Source: JBBQTU01 sp038213005 (lineage in GTDB: Bacteria > Planctomycetota > Phycisphaerae > Tepidisphaerales > Tepidisphaeraceae). From it: a stretch of 6,573 nucleotides of DNA. This document shows, one piece after another, positions 1-6,190 of the stretch (the first letter of the stretch is position 1; each line of letters begins with the position of its first letter). The stretch is taken from NCBI GenBank assembly GCA_038213005.1, contig JBBQTU010000231.1, forward strand, positions 1 to 6,573. The letters run 5' to 3'. The notes beneath the pieces were generated by a model. That model made no database searches. It saw only the letters and a program-made list of their open reading frames with translations, and was not told the origin of the DNA. A program made the position numbers and the translations under genes.

Positions 1-162
1 GCCAAGCACCTGCAGATGAAGATTCTGCACCTGGCCGAACCGCCCGAAGAGATCGAGGTCGATCCGGTGATTCGTTCGGCCCGCGAGGCGTTCATGCGAA
101 TGGGCGAGCCCGAGGTCGAAACGCCGGCTTCGACGCCGCCAGCCGCGACGACGACCAAGTGA
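1..162 (+). CDS. C-terminal end of an unidentified protein (possibly NadA-like)
   Basis: Frame 1 is open from the window edge to a TGA at 160-162 and gives 53 residues; the start lies outside the window. The tail runs from a mixed charged helix (EIEVDPVIRSAREAFMRM) into a low-complexity Pro/Thr/Ala end (ASTPPAATTTK), which looks like a disordered C-terminus. The pattern 'EIEVDP-x-I-x(3)-AR-x(3)-xRM' resembles the last helix of quinolinate synthase NadA. The match is short and none of the Fe-S cysteines fall in the window, so this is only a weak suggestion. It does not resemble the OB-fold C-terminus of NfeD, the usual partner upstream of floA. A strong hairpin follows 24 bp after the stop, so the gene probably ends its own transcription unit. 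Confidence 0.65.
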   Translation, partial: AKHLQMKILHLAEPPEEIEVDPVIRSAREAFMRMGEPEVETPASTPPAATTTK

Positions 163-186
163 GGGTCGGCATGTTGTGATTTTTCC

Positions 187-218
187 GGCCCCGGCAAGTA
201 TCCCTTGCCGGGGCCTTT
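187..218 (+). terminator. Rho-independent-like terminator hairpin
   Basis: GGCCCCGGCAAG (187-198) and CTTGCCGGGGCC (204-215) form a perfect 12-bp stem with a 5-nt loop (TATCC), followed by TTT (216-218). The stem is very stable but the U-tract is short. It sits between the stop of the upstream gene and the floA promoter, so it likely insulates the floA operon from upstream transcription. Confidence 0.7.
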
Positions 219-252
219 CATCGCGCAGCACTGGCCTGTTGTCGCCAGAACC

Positions 253-261
253 TGCTATAGT
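253..261 (+). promoter_or_regulatory. Extended -10 promoter for the floA operon
   Basis: TGC-TATAGT (253-261) matches the extended -10 pattern TGn-TATAAT with one mismatch in the hexamer. No convincing -35 hexamer is seen 16-18 bp upstream, as is common for extended -10 promoters. Transcription would begin near 268, giving a leader of about 20 nt with the AAAGGAG ribosome binding site at 275-281. The site lies after the upstream terminator hairpin and before floA, where a promoter is expected. The call rests on pattern only. Confidence 0.45.
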
Positions 262-287
262 GTTCAAACAAGGAAAAGGAGATCGAT

Positions 288-1325
288 ATGCACGGACTTC
301 TGGCTCAGAGCGGACAAGGCGGACCGGAACCTCTCACGATCGGCATCGTGCTGGTGCTGCTGGTCGTGTTCCTGATTATCTTCGCAGTGTTCTTCCAGTT
401 CATCGGGCTGTACATCCGTGCCCTGGTCAGCGGGGCGCGCGTGAGCATGCTCGACCTGATCGGGATGCGTTTGCGCAGGGTCAACAGCAACGTCATCATC
501 AATTCGCGCATCCAGGCGATGCGGGCAGGGCTGGCGATCAGCCAACCGGAGATGGAATCGCACATGCTCGCAGGGGGCGACGTGGCGCGCGTCATTAACG
601 CGATGATTGCCGCGAACAAGGCCAACATCCCGCTGGACTGGCGAACCGCGACCGCCATCGACCTGGCCGGCCGCGATGTGCTGGAAGCCATCCAGACCAG
701 CGTGTATCCGAAGGTCATCGACGTGCCATCGGCCGCCATGGGGCGTTCGACGATCGATGGCGTCGCGAAGAACGGCATCCAACTGCGGGTTAAGGCGCGC
801 GTCACCGTGCGCACCAATATCAAGCGGCTGGTCGGCGGAGCCACCGAAGAGACGATCATCGCCCGCGTGGGCGAAGGCATCGTCACCGCCATCGGTACCG
901 CGGTCGATCACAAGGAAGTGCTGGAAAATCCTGACCACATCTCCAAGGCGGTCTTGAACAAGGGGCTGGACGCCAACACGGCGTTTGAGATCATCTCCAT
1001 CGATATCGCCGATGTGGATGTCGGTGAGAACATCGGCGCGAAGCTGCAGGGCGAACAGGCCGAGGCGGACAAGAAGCGGGCGCAGGCCGAGGCCGAAGTT
1101 CGCCGCGCGATGGCGGTCGCTCACGAACAGGAAAATATTGCGTCCCAGGCGGCCAACCGGGCCGCGGTCATTCTCGCCGAGGCCGAGATTCCCAAGGCGA
1201 TGGCCGAGGCATTCCGTGCCGGGCACATCGGCATCATGGATTACTACAAGCTCAAGAACATCCAGGCCGACACCTCGATGCGAGAGTCGATCTCGCAGCC
1301 CAGTGAACGCAACAAGCCACAATGA
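288..1325 (+). CDS. floA: Flotillin-like protein FloA
   Basis: A 345-residue protein, close to the usual FloA length of about 330. Residues 17-43 form a long hydrophobic membrane-inserting segment. The SPFH/PHB-type domain follows (roughly 50-250), including the FloA-typical stretches around RVNSNVIINSRIQAMRAGL (64-82) and AVDHKEVLENPDHISKAVL (205-223). Residues 255-305 are Ala/Glu-rich (EQAEADKKRAQAEAEVRRA), the coiled-coil region used for oligomerisation. FloA organises membrane microdomains on the cytoplasmic face and affects membrane fluidity and the assembly of membrane protein complexes. The ATG at 288 has an AAAGGAG site 6 nt upstream and directly precedes the hydrophobic segment, so this start is well supported. 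The stop overlaps the next gene's start (ATGA, 1322-1325). The common nfeD partner is not visible directly upstream. The family call is confident; its role here is inferred. Confidence 0.95.
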   Translation: MHGLLAQSGQGGPEPLTIGIVLVLLVVFLIIFAVFFQFIGLYIRALVSGARVSMLDLIGMRLRRVNSNVIINSRIQAMRAGLAISQPEMESHMLAGGDVARVINAMIAANKANIPLDWRTATAIDLAGRDVLEAIQTSVYPKVIDVPSAAMGRSTIDGVAKNGIQLRVKARVTVRTNIKRLVGGATEETIIARVGEGIVTAIGTAVDHKEVLENPDHISKAVLNKGLDANTAFEIISIDIADVDVGENIGAKLQGEQAEADKKRAQAEAEVRRAMAVAHEQENIASQAANRAAVILAEAEIPKAMAEAFRAGHIGIMDYYKLKNIQADTSMRESISQPSERNKPQ

Positions 1326-1831
1326 GCTACCTGACGTACATGCTCGCCTCGCTGCCGCTGGTGCTCGCCAAGGGCGAACTGGCTGGCGTGATCTTTTTTG
1401 TGATCTGGGTGATCGTGGCTCTGGTGTCATCGGCCCAGAAGAAGAAGCAGAAGCGAACATCGCAGTTGCCTCTGCCTCAGGACTGGACGTCGCCGCGCGA
1501 GCAGGTCAACCGCCCACAAGATCGGACCGTATCGCGACAGGCAAGGGCGGTATCGCTGCCGCCGGCACGGATCAACCCGGCCAAGCCGTCTCCGCTGCCG
1601 CCCAGGAAGATGCCAGCGGCCAAAGCCATGCCGCCGAAGCTCCCGACGCCGGTTGCGGAGCCTGGGTGGCAGCCGATGAAGGAGATGGTTCAGTCGCAAT
1701 GGGCGAAGACAACCACGCGGTCATCGCAGATGCAGGTCATGCTGCGGCCGGGGACCGTCCGGCAGGGGATCGTGCTGGCCGAGATTCTTCGTCCGCCCCT
1801 GGCCCTTCGCGAGGAAGAACGCGCGTGGTAA
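1322..1831 (+). CDS. Small single-pass, proline-rich basic membrane protein of unknown function
   Basis: A 169-residue protein that I cannot assign to a named family. Residues 19-37 form one hydrophobic helix (ELAGVIFFVIWVIVALVSS), followed at once by a basic cluster (QKKKQKR, 39-45). By the positive-inside rule this places the long C-terminal part in the cytoplasm. Residues 46-120 are rich in Pro, Lys and Arg (for example PLPPRKMPAAKAMPPKLP) and are probably disordered. The last segment, RQGIVLAEILRPPLALRE (147-164), looks like a folded or binding motif. The ATG overlaps the floA stop (ATGA) and has no clear Shine-Dalgarno site, which fits translational coupling to floA. The 3' end overlaps the next gene by 7 bp. 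A cytoplasmic tail on a membrane anchor next to FloA suggests a flotillin partner or adaptor; that is inference. Confidence 0.8.
   Translation: MSYLTYMLASLPLVLAKGELAGVIFFVIWVIVALVSSAQKKKQKRTSQLPLPQDWTSPREQVNRPQDRTVSRQARAVSLPPARINPAKPSPLPPRKMPAAKAMPPKLPTPVAEPGWQPMKEMVQSQWAKTTTRSSQMQVMLRPGTVRQGIVLAEILRPPLALREEERAW
1811..1815 (+). promoter_or_regulatory. Ribosome binding site that decides the GTG start at 1825
   Basis: GAGGA lies 9 nt before the GTG at 1825, inside the 3' end of the preceding gene. The reading frame of the downstream gene is open far upstream (back to at least 985). This site, together with the signal peptide that begins immediately after the GTG, identifies the true start. Confidence 0.6.
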
Positions 1832-3045
1832 TCCGGTCTGTCTGCCTCCTGGTACTGTGCCTCGCCTGCTTCGCGTCGGCGCAGACTCGCCCTGATGATC
1901 AGTTCCGCGCTTACCTCATCACGATGGGGCCAGGCGAGGAGTTGTTCGAGCGGTTCGGCCACAACGCGATCTGGATTCACGATCCCCACGCATCGCAGGA
2001 ATACCAGGACCTGGCCTTTCACTATGGACTGTTTGATTTCGGCGGCGACTTCTATGCGCGATTTGCCCGCGGCGAGATGCGCTATTCGATGGGCGTGTGG
2101 GCTGCCACGGCAACCCTGGATGAATACCGCGGGAATGACCGAACGGTGTGGGTGCAGGAACTCAGGCTGTCGCAGTCACAGATCAAGCAGTTGCGGGAAT
2201 TCCTCGTGTGGAACCATCAGGAGGCAAACCGCTTCTATCCCTATGACCCCTATCGCGACAACTGCTCCACGCGCGTTCGTGACGCCCTGAACAAGGCCAC
2301 TGGCGGGCAGATCAACCGGCAGACGCAGGACGTTCCCACTGGGCATACTTATCGCTGGCACACCCGCCGCATCGTCCGCGAGAACATCTGGGCGTTTACA
2401 GGCCTGGAGTGCATCCTGGGTCAGCCGGTGGATCGGCCGATCTCGCAATGGGATGAGATGTTTCTCCCGGACTACCTGCGGCGCTCGCTGGACGGCATTA
2501 CGATCGTGGATGACCAGGGCAATCGCGCGGCGTTGGTGAAGACGGAGGATCTGCTCTACCACGCGAAGCGGGCGGACGTGGCCGATGCGCCGCCGGCGTG
2601 GGGGAAGTGGTATCTGCTGATCGGCCTGGCCACCGGCGGCGCGATGCTTGCCCTGGCGCAGCGGCGAGGCAAGTGGCCGCAGCGACTTGTGATTGCGATG
2701 ATTCTGGCATGGGCGATCCTGATCGGCGGGGCGGGGTGGCTACTGGTCGGTTTTGTGACGCTTACCCGTCACTGGGCGACCTACTCCAACGAGAACCTCC
2801 TGCAGTGCAGCCCGCTGGCGATCGCGTTTGTGTTCTGTGCGATAGGGGCGGTGCGCGGGCGACCGGCAAGCCGGCGCCGGGCCATGGCGGTAGCGTGGCT
2901 GGTGCTGGGGTCGTCTGTTGCGGGGGTTGCCCTGAAATCGCTGCCGACGATGGATCAGGCCAACTGGGGTGTGATCGCTCTGGTGTTGCCTGTTCATGCG
3001 GCCCTTGCGATCATGTTCACATGGCAACTCAAAGGACAGCAATGA
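1825..3045 (+). CDS. DUF4105 / Lnb-like multi-pass membrane protein, candidate lipoprotein N-acyltransferase
   Basis: A 406-residue protein starting at GTG 1825. A signal peptide or first helix (residues 5-19, ending ASA|QT) leads into an extracytoplasmic DUF4105 (Lnb N-terminal periplasmic) domain at about 25-250. The family landmarks are visible: the conserved His in ERFGHNAIW (H46), the conserved Cys in YRDNCSTRVRD (C147), the FLPDYLRRSL segment (213-222), and a membrane-proximal TRHWATYSNENLLQCSPL (314-331) near the C-terminus. The Cys/His pair suggests a papain- or NlpC/P60-like thiol active site. About five membrane helices follow (262-278, 287-313, 324-342, 353-370, 381-400). A DUF4105 protein in Bacteroides (Lnb) has been reported as a lipoprotein N-acyltransferase. 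Assigning that activity here is inference, supported by the lipoprotein gene immediately downstream. The open frame upstream of 1825 overlaps two other genes and is not coding. DUF4105 membership is confident; catalysis is not shown. Confidence 0.85.
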   Translation: MVIRSVCLLVLCLACFASAQTRPDDQFRAYLITMGPGEELFERFGHNAIWIHDPHASQEYQDLAFHYGLFDFGGDFYARFARGEMRYSMGVWAATATLDEYRGNDRTVWVQELRLSQSQIKQLREFLVWNHQEANRFYPYDPYRDNCSTRVRDALNKATGGQINRQTQDVPTGHTYRWHTRRIVRENIWAFTGLECILGQPVDRPISQWDEMFLPDYLRRSLDGITIVDDQGNRAALVKTEDLLYHAKRADVADAPPAWGKWYLLIGLATGGAMLALAQRRGKWPQRLVIAMILAWAILIGGAGWLLVGFVTLTRHWATYSNENLLQCSPLAIAFVFCAIGAVRGRPASRRRAMAVAWLVLGSSVAGVALKSLPTMDQANWGVIALVLPVHAALAIMFTWQLKGQQ

Positions 3046-4052
3046 CGAATGTGCGATGGATCATGGCGGCGTTGATTGCAGCGACTACCCTAGCTGGTGT
3101 GGCAGCATGTCAGCAGGCTCCTGGTGATGGCGTCGGCGCCAAGGTCACGCGCGAGCCCAAGGCACCGCCACCGGTCCCGCCCAGGAAGGCCGAGCCCCGA
3201 GATGAGGCGCTTCTGGCAGTGGCGACCAAGAACGTGTTGGCGGCTGGCACGTCTGAGGTTCCTCTGCTGCGGGCCCACGCGCTGGAGGCGATGAAACTGG
3301 CCGATCTGCATGCGGGCTATCCTGCCATCATCAGCGGGCTGGACGATAAGGCAGGCGTGGTACGATTCGCCGCATGCATCGCGGCCGGCGAACTGCGGTT
3401 GTCGCAGGCCCAGCCGGGGGCCAAGCGCCTGCTGGACGACCCGTACGAGGCCGTGCGTATGGGCGCCGTCTATGCGCTGCATCGCGTTGGTGATAAGCAG
3501 TACAGCCACACCTTCGAGCGAACGGCCGTGTCGCCCGATGCGGAGGTTCGTGCCAATACCGCGGTGCTCTTGGGGATGCTGGGCGAGCCGTCGGCGAAGA
3601 AGATACTGACGGTCATGCTTCGTGACAGTTATCCGTCCGTGCGGCTTCAGGCGGCCGAGGCCCTGTGGCGTCTGCGCGACAGTGAGGCCCTTGAGTATCT
3701 GATTACGGCGACCATCAGTCGATACCCAGACGATCAGATGATCGCCTGCATGGCGCTGGCCGGGCCACGCGACCCCAGGGTAGCCGAGCATCTGCGAGGC
3801 ATGCTTGTGACACCCTATGTCGAGGTCAATCTGGTGGCCGCCCGTGCATTGGGCATGCTCGGCAGCGACGATGGGTATGGCACCGCCCTGGCCGGGCTCG
3901 AGAACTCCGATCCGCGTCAGCGGCAACTGGCGGCAATGTCGCTCGGGGCGATCGGGCGGATGGACTCTCAGCGACAGTTGCGAAAACTGCTGAGCGATGA
4001 CGATCCGGACGTTCGCCTGGCGGCCGCCGGTGCGATTCTCCAGTTAAAGTGA
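3042..4052 (+). CDS. HEAT-repeat lipoprotein
   Basis: A 336-residue protein with an N-terminal lipoprotein signal: a charged start, hydrophobic residues 7-19, and the lipobox VAAC with Cys23 as the predicted lipidated residue. A Pro-rich linker (about 24-52) follows. The rest is alpha-solenoid built from HEAT/PBS-lyase-like repeats, with recurring 'VR-x-x-A-x-x-A-L' helices at about 107, 138, 169, 200, 262, 294 and 324, each ending in an LG- or LR-type turn. Such solenoids bind proteins; no catalytic residues are visible. The ATG at 3042 overlaps the previous stop (ATGA) and has AAAGGA 5 nt upstream. An in-frame ATG at 3021 would extend the protein by 7 residues but lacks a ribosome binding site. 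As last gene of the floA operon, its product could be a substrate of the acyltransferase-like protein before it, or a scaffold at the outer face of the membrane. The partner is unknown. Confidence 0.88.
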   Translation: MTNVRWIMAALIAATTLAGVAACQQAPGDGVGAKVTREPKAPPPVPPRKAEPRDEALLAVATKNVLAAGTSEVPLLRAHALEAMKLADLHAGYPAIISGLDDKAGVVRFAACIAAGELRLSQAQPGAKRLLDDPYEAVRMGAVYALHRVGDKQYSHTFERTAVSPDAEVRANTAVLLGMLGEPSAKKILTVMLRDSYPSVRLQAAEALWRLRDSEALEYLITATISRYPDDQMIACMALAGPRDPRVAEHLRGMLVTPYVEVNLVAARALGMLGSDDGYGTALAGLENSDPRQRQLAAMSLGAIGRMDSQRQLRKLLSDDDPDVRLAAAGAILQLK

Positions 4053-4143
4053 CGCTGGGTTGCGGCAATACGAAGTCGTCGTTGCCCAACGATTGCGAAA
4101 CAACTTCGTCCAAGGCGGATCTTCGCGACCAGGCCGTCCTTCG

Positions 4144-4179
4144 CACTACAGCGCAACTTCATAGCGATGCGCTGTAGTG
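4144..4179. repeat. Perfect 11-bp stem-loop
   Basis: CACTACAGCGC (4144-4154) and GCGCTGTAGTG (4169-4179) are exact reverse complements with a 14-nt loop. There is no following T-run on either side, so it is not a typical intrinsic terminator. Its right arm shares bases with the left end of the longer inverted repeat that starts at 4176, so the two structures would compete or interleave. Confidence 0.7.
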
Positions 4180-4333
4180 GGGCCGGCCGCCTCGGCCGCC
4201 CATTTCGTGCCCTTGCCGCGACACTCGGCACCCCGATCACCCCGATTCACGCCAGATCGCTTCCTTGTTCCACCGGCATCCTGAAGCGTGATCCGCCGGC
4301 AAGCAAATGGGCTGCCGAGGCGGCCGCCCCACT
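4176..4333. repeat. Long imperfect inverted repeat (possible mobile-element remnant or structured element)
   Basis: The left arm 4176-4205 (AGTGGGGCCGGCC... to ...GCCCATTT) is the reverse complement of the right arm 4305-4333 (AAATGGGCTGCC... to ...CCCCACT), apart from one inserted base and one substitution. Pairing continues inward with CTTGCCG (4212-4218)/CGGCAAG (4297-4303) and TCACGC (4247-4252)/GCGTGA (4286-4291). The whole 158-bp block could form a cruciform or a long RNA hairpin. The interior encodes nothing recognisable. The arms resemble MITE or REP-type intergenic repeats; no target-site duplication is evident. It lies 42 bp beyond the 3' end of the S2P remnant. Confidence 0.65.
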
Positions 4334-4375
4334 TTGAGGGCGGCTTGTGTCACCGTATTTACGCCGGTGTGCACT

Positions 4376-4570
4376 TCAGTGGACCGTGAAATAGCGGATG
4401 ATGTCCTGGTAGGTGACGAACAGTAACACAAACGCCAGCAGGCCGATGCCGAGGTATTGGGCGACCATCTGCATGCGGTGGGAGACCGGGCTGTCTTTGA
4501 TCTTCTCGATCAGCAGGAACGCGAACAGGCCGCCGTCGACAATGGGCATCGGCATGAAGTTCACGACGGC
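4376..4570 (-). pseudogene. C-terminal remnant of an RseP/site-2 protease
   Basis: The minus strand from about 4570 to the TGA at 4376-4378 encodes roughly 64 residues matching the C-terminus of RseP-type intramembrane zinc metalloproteases. It has the third-metal-ligand motif NFMPMPIVDGG (cf. NxxPxPxLDGG), then LFAFLLIEKIKDSPVS, and a last membrane helix LGIGLLAFVLLFVTYQDIIRYF. The HExxH helix, the PDZ region and all else needed for activity are absent. Only 63 bp separate this fragment from the rpoN stop, and their translation (…NAATFLRGQGPDR) does not look like S2P. The frame has no internal stop, so the truncation may be recent. A GTG at 4562-4564 could start a 62-residue protein, but no well-placed ribosome binding site precedes it. 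It lies in the same frame as rpoN, beyond the rpoN TAG. Family assignment is confident; non-function is inferred. Confidence 0.75.
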
Positions 4571-4633
4571 GCGGTCTGGACCCTGGCCCCTTAGAAATGT
4601 CGCCGCGTTGGGGCTTCGGCGGCGGCGGGGCGT

Positions 4634-6151
4634 CTAATACGCGTGGCGCTGGCGGGCGGTGGGGATGTTGAGAATTTTGCGGTATTTGGCGACCGTTCGG
4701 CGGGCGAGGTCGATGCCTTGGTCTTTGAGTTTGGCGACGATTTCGTCGTCGTTGAGCGGGTTGGTCTTGTCTTCGTTGTCGATGATGATCTTGAGTTTTT
4801 CCTTGACGGCGTCCCAACTCATGTCTTCGCCTTCATGGCTGGTGGTTCCGCCGGAGAAGAAGCGGCGCAGGGGGAAGATGCCGCGCGGGGTTTGGATCCA
4901 CTTCTCGCTGACGGCGCGGGAGACGGTGGCAACGTGGATGCCGAGCTGGTCGGCGACCAGGATCATGGGCAGGGGTTTGAGCGCCTCGAAGCCTTCCCTG
5001 AAGAAGTCCTGCTGGGCGTCGACGACGGCCTGGATCACGCGGTGGATGGTGCTCTTGCGCTGGGCGATGCTTTCGATGAGCCACTTGGCGTTGCGGACGT
5101 TGTTGTTGAGGAATTCGCGGGTTTTCTTGTCGACCAGGCGCTCTTTGAGCATTTTCAGATAGAGCATGCTGAGGGTGAGATTTTCCGACGGGTCGCGCGC
5201 CATGGAGATTTCGTATTTCCCGCTTTCTTCGTTGAAGAAGATGGTGGCGTCCGGGGTGATGGCGTGGGCCTGATCGGGGCCGATCAGCCGGCCGGGGCGG
5301 GGGGTGAGGCGCGCCAGTTGCTTCACGGCGCCCTTGATCTCGTCGATGCTGCGGCCGAGCTTGTGGCTCATCTGCGGATAGCGGTTCATCTCAAGGTCCC
5401 TGAGATGGTCGCGGACCAAGGCCTTTTCGAGGTCGAAGTCGTGGCCCTGGGCCAGATCGGGATCGTCGTCGTTCTCGATCTGGTCCAGTTGCAGGAGGAG
5501 GCATTCCTTGATATTGCGGGCGCCGATGCCGGAGGGGTCGAGCGTCTGGATGAGGGCGAGGGCCTGGGTCAGGATCTCGACGCTGAGGGGCTTCTGGGAC
5601 TCGGCGGAGATGGTCTCCAGCGGGGTGCGGAGATAGCCGTCGTCGCCGATGTAGTTGATGATGATCTCGCCGGCGGCGTGAATGGCCGGGGGGCACTCGA
5701 TCATGATCCACTGATTCAGGAGAAACTCGGTGAGGGTAATGGACTGGGCAGGGGTGTTGGCCATCGCGTCCATCTTGCGGTCGCGGCCGTTCTCGTCTTC
5801 GTAGCTGCCCTTGCTGCGGTAGTCACCCTTGGAGGCGAAGTCCTCATTGTCGAAGTACTCGGCGACGCGTTCGAGGCGGGCGAAGTCGTCGGCCTGGGTG
5901 TCGTTATCCTTGACGACCAGCGTCTGCTGGTCGGCGGCCGAGTCGGCGCTGATGTCTTCATTGACGGGCTCGGCATGGGCATCGGGATCGCCCTCGGCGA
6001 CCTCAAGGACGGGGTTGACCTGCAGTTCCTGCTCAATGCGTTCTTCGAGGGCAAGAAGGGGGAGCTGGAGGATCTCCATGCTCTGGATCATGCGGGGCGT
6101 GAGAAGCTGCCGCATCTCCTGCCTGAGGAAGGTTGACTGTGTTAACTGCAT
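4634..6151 (-). CDS. rpoN: RNA polymerase sigma-54 factor RpoN
   Basis: A 505-residue protein with full sigma-54 architecture. Region I (about 1-50, FLRQEMRQLLTPRMIQSMEILQLPLLALEERIEQEL) is the Gln/Leu-rich segment that senses enhancer-binding ATPases. An acidic region II spans about 52-130. The core-binding domain (about 135-340) includes LDPSGIGARNIKECLLLQL (204-222). The helix-turn-helix ADQLGIHVATVSRAVSEKW (400-418), which recognises the -12 element, is followed by the RpoN box ARRTVAKYR (483-491), which contacts -24. All key elements are intact, so it should be active, directing core polymerase to -24/-12 promoters that need an AAA+ activator. The ATG at 6149-6151 gives a complete region I; only a weak GAG precedes it. 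The TAG stop is followed by a weak hairpin (4601-4606/4619-4624) and the S2P remnant. The leader carries a sigma-54-type site, direct repeats and a hairpin, suggesting autoregulation. Confidence 0.97.
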   Translation of the reverse strand: MQLTQSTFLRQEMRQLLTPRMIQSMEILQLPLLALEERIEQELQVNPVLEVAEGDPDAHAEPVNEDISADSAADQQTLVVKDNDTQADDFARLERVAEYFDNEDFASKGDYRSKGSYEDENGRDRKMDAMANTPAQSITLTEFLLNQWIMIECPPAIHAAGEIIINYIGDDGYLRTPLETISAESQKPLSVEILTQALALIQTLDPSGIGARNIKECLLLQLDQIENDDDPDLAQGHDFDLEKALVRDHLRDLEMNRYPQMSHKLGRSIDEIKGAVKQLARLTPRPGRLIGPDQAHAITPDATIFFNEESGKYEISMARDPSENLTLSMLYLKMLKERLVDKKTREFLNNNVRNAKWLIESIAQRKSTIHRVIQAVVDAQQDFFREGFEALKPLPMILVADQLGIHVATVSRAVSEKWIQTPRGIFPLRRFFSGGTTSHEGEDMSWDAVKEKLKIIIDNEDKTNPLNDDEIVAKLKDQGIDLARRTVAKYRKILNIPTARQRHAY

Positions 6152-6169
6152 GTCAGCTCAGTAATAACG

Positions 6170-6190
6170 TCGTGCCTGAAACGGGCACGA
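6170..6190. promoter_or_regulatory. Stem-loop in the rpoN leader
   Basis: TCGTGCC (6170-6176) and GGCACGA (6184-6190) form a perfect 7-bp stem with a 7-nt loop, ending 18 bp before the rpoN start codon on the minus strand. Its right arm is also the -24 part of the sigma-54-like promoter. In the plus direction it is followed by ATTTT, so it could act as a weak terminator there. In rpoN mRNA it may affect translation. Alternatively the symmetry reflects a DNA-binding site. Confidence 0.45.

Larger units (their letters stand above)
4053..4375. other. Gene-free, structure-rich intergenic stretch
   Basis: No credible coding sequence is seen between the HEAT lipoprotein stop and the S2P remnant; the open frames here are short and resemble no family. 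The first part folds on itself. CGAAGT (4071-4076) pairs with ACTTCG (4103-4108), enclosing TCGTT (4079-4083)/AACGA (4088-4092). This lies 18 bp after the lipoprotein stop and could attenuate or protect the operon's 3' end, but no T-tract follows. The remainder is taken up by the hairpin at 4144-4179 and the inverted repeat at 4176-4333. Confidence 0.6.

Noticed and set aside
264..1460. Long minus-strand open frame (398 codons) across floA
   Set aside because: It is antisense to floA, which has clear family features, a ribosome binding site and normal length. The antisense translation is Arg/His/Asp-rich with no recognisable domain, typical of a shadow in GC-rich DNA.
985..1824. N-terminal extension of the DUF4105 gene back to 985
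   Set aside because: The extension overlaps floA and the small membrane gene, has shadow-like Arg/Pro/Ser composition, and would bury the signal peptide that begins right after the GTG at 1825.
2598..3041. N-terminal extension of the HEAT lipoprotein gene back to 2598
   Set aside because: It overlaps the DUF4105 membrane region and would place the lipoprotein signal in the middle of the protein. The ATG at 3042 has a ribosome binding site and an ATGA coupling.
4053..4375. CRISPR array or tRNA in the gene-free gap
   Set aside because: There are no regularly spaced direct repeats. The inverted repeats do not fit a cloverleaf with a T-loop motif or acceptor stem.
4601..4624. Intrinsic terminator after rpoN (CGCCGC/GCGGCG hairpin)
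   Set aside because: The stem is only 6 bp with a 12-nt loop and falls in simple CGG-rich sequence, with just TTT after it on the minus strand. It is too weak to call as a feature.
4413..4637. Plus-strand open frame of 74 codons over the S2P remnant
   Set aside because: Antisense to a segment with a clear RseP C-terminal signature, and it has no recognisable features of its own.
4643..6136. Plus-strand open frame of 497 codons across rpoN
   Set aside because: Antisense shadow of a gene with full sigma-54 domain structure. Its translation is a low-complexity Gly/Val/Asp/Leu sequence.
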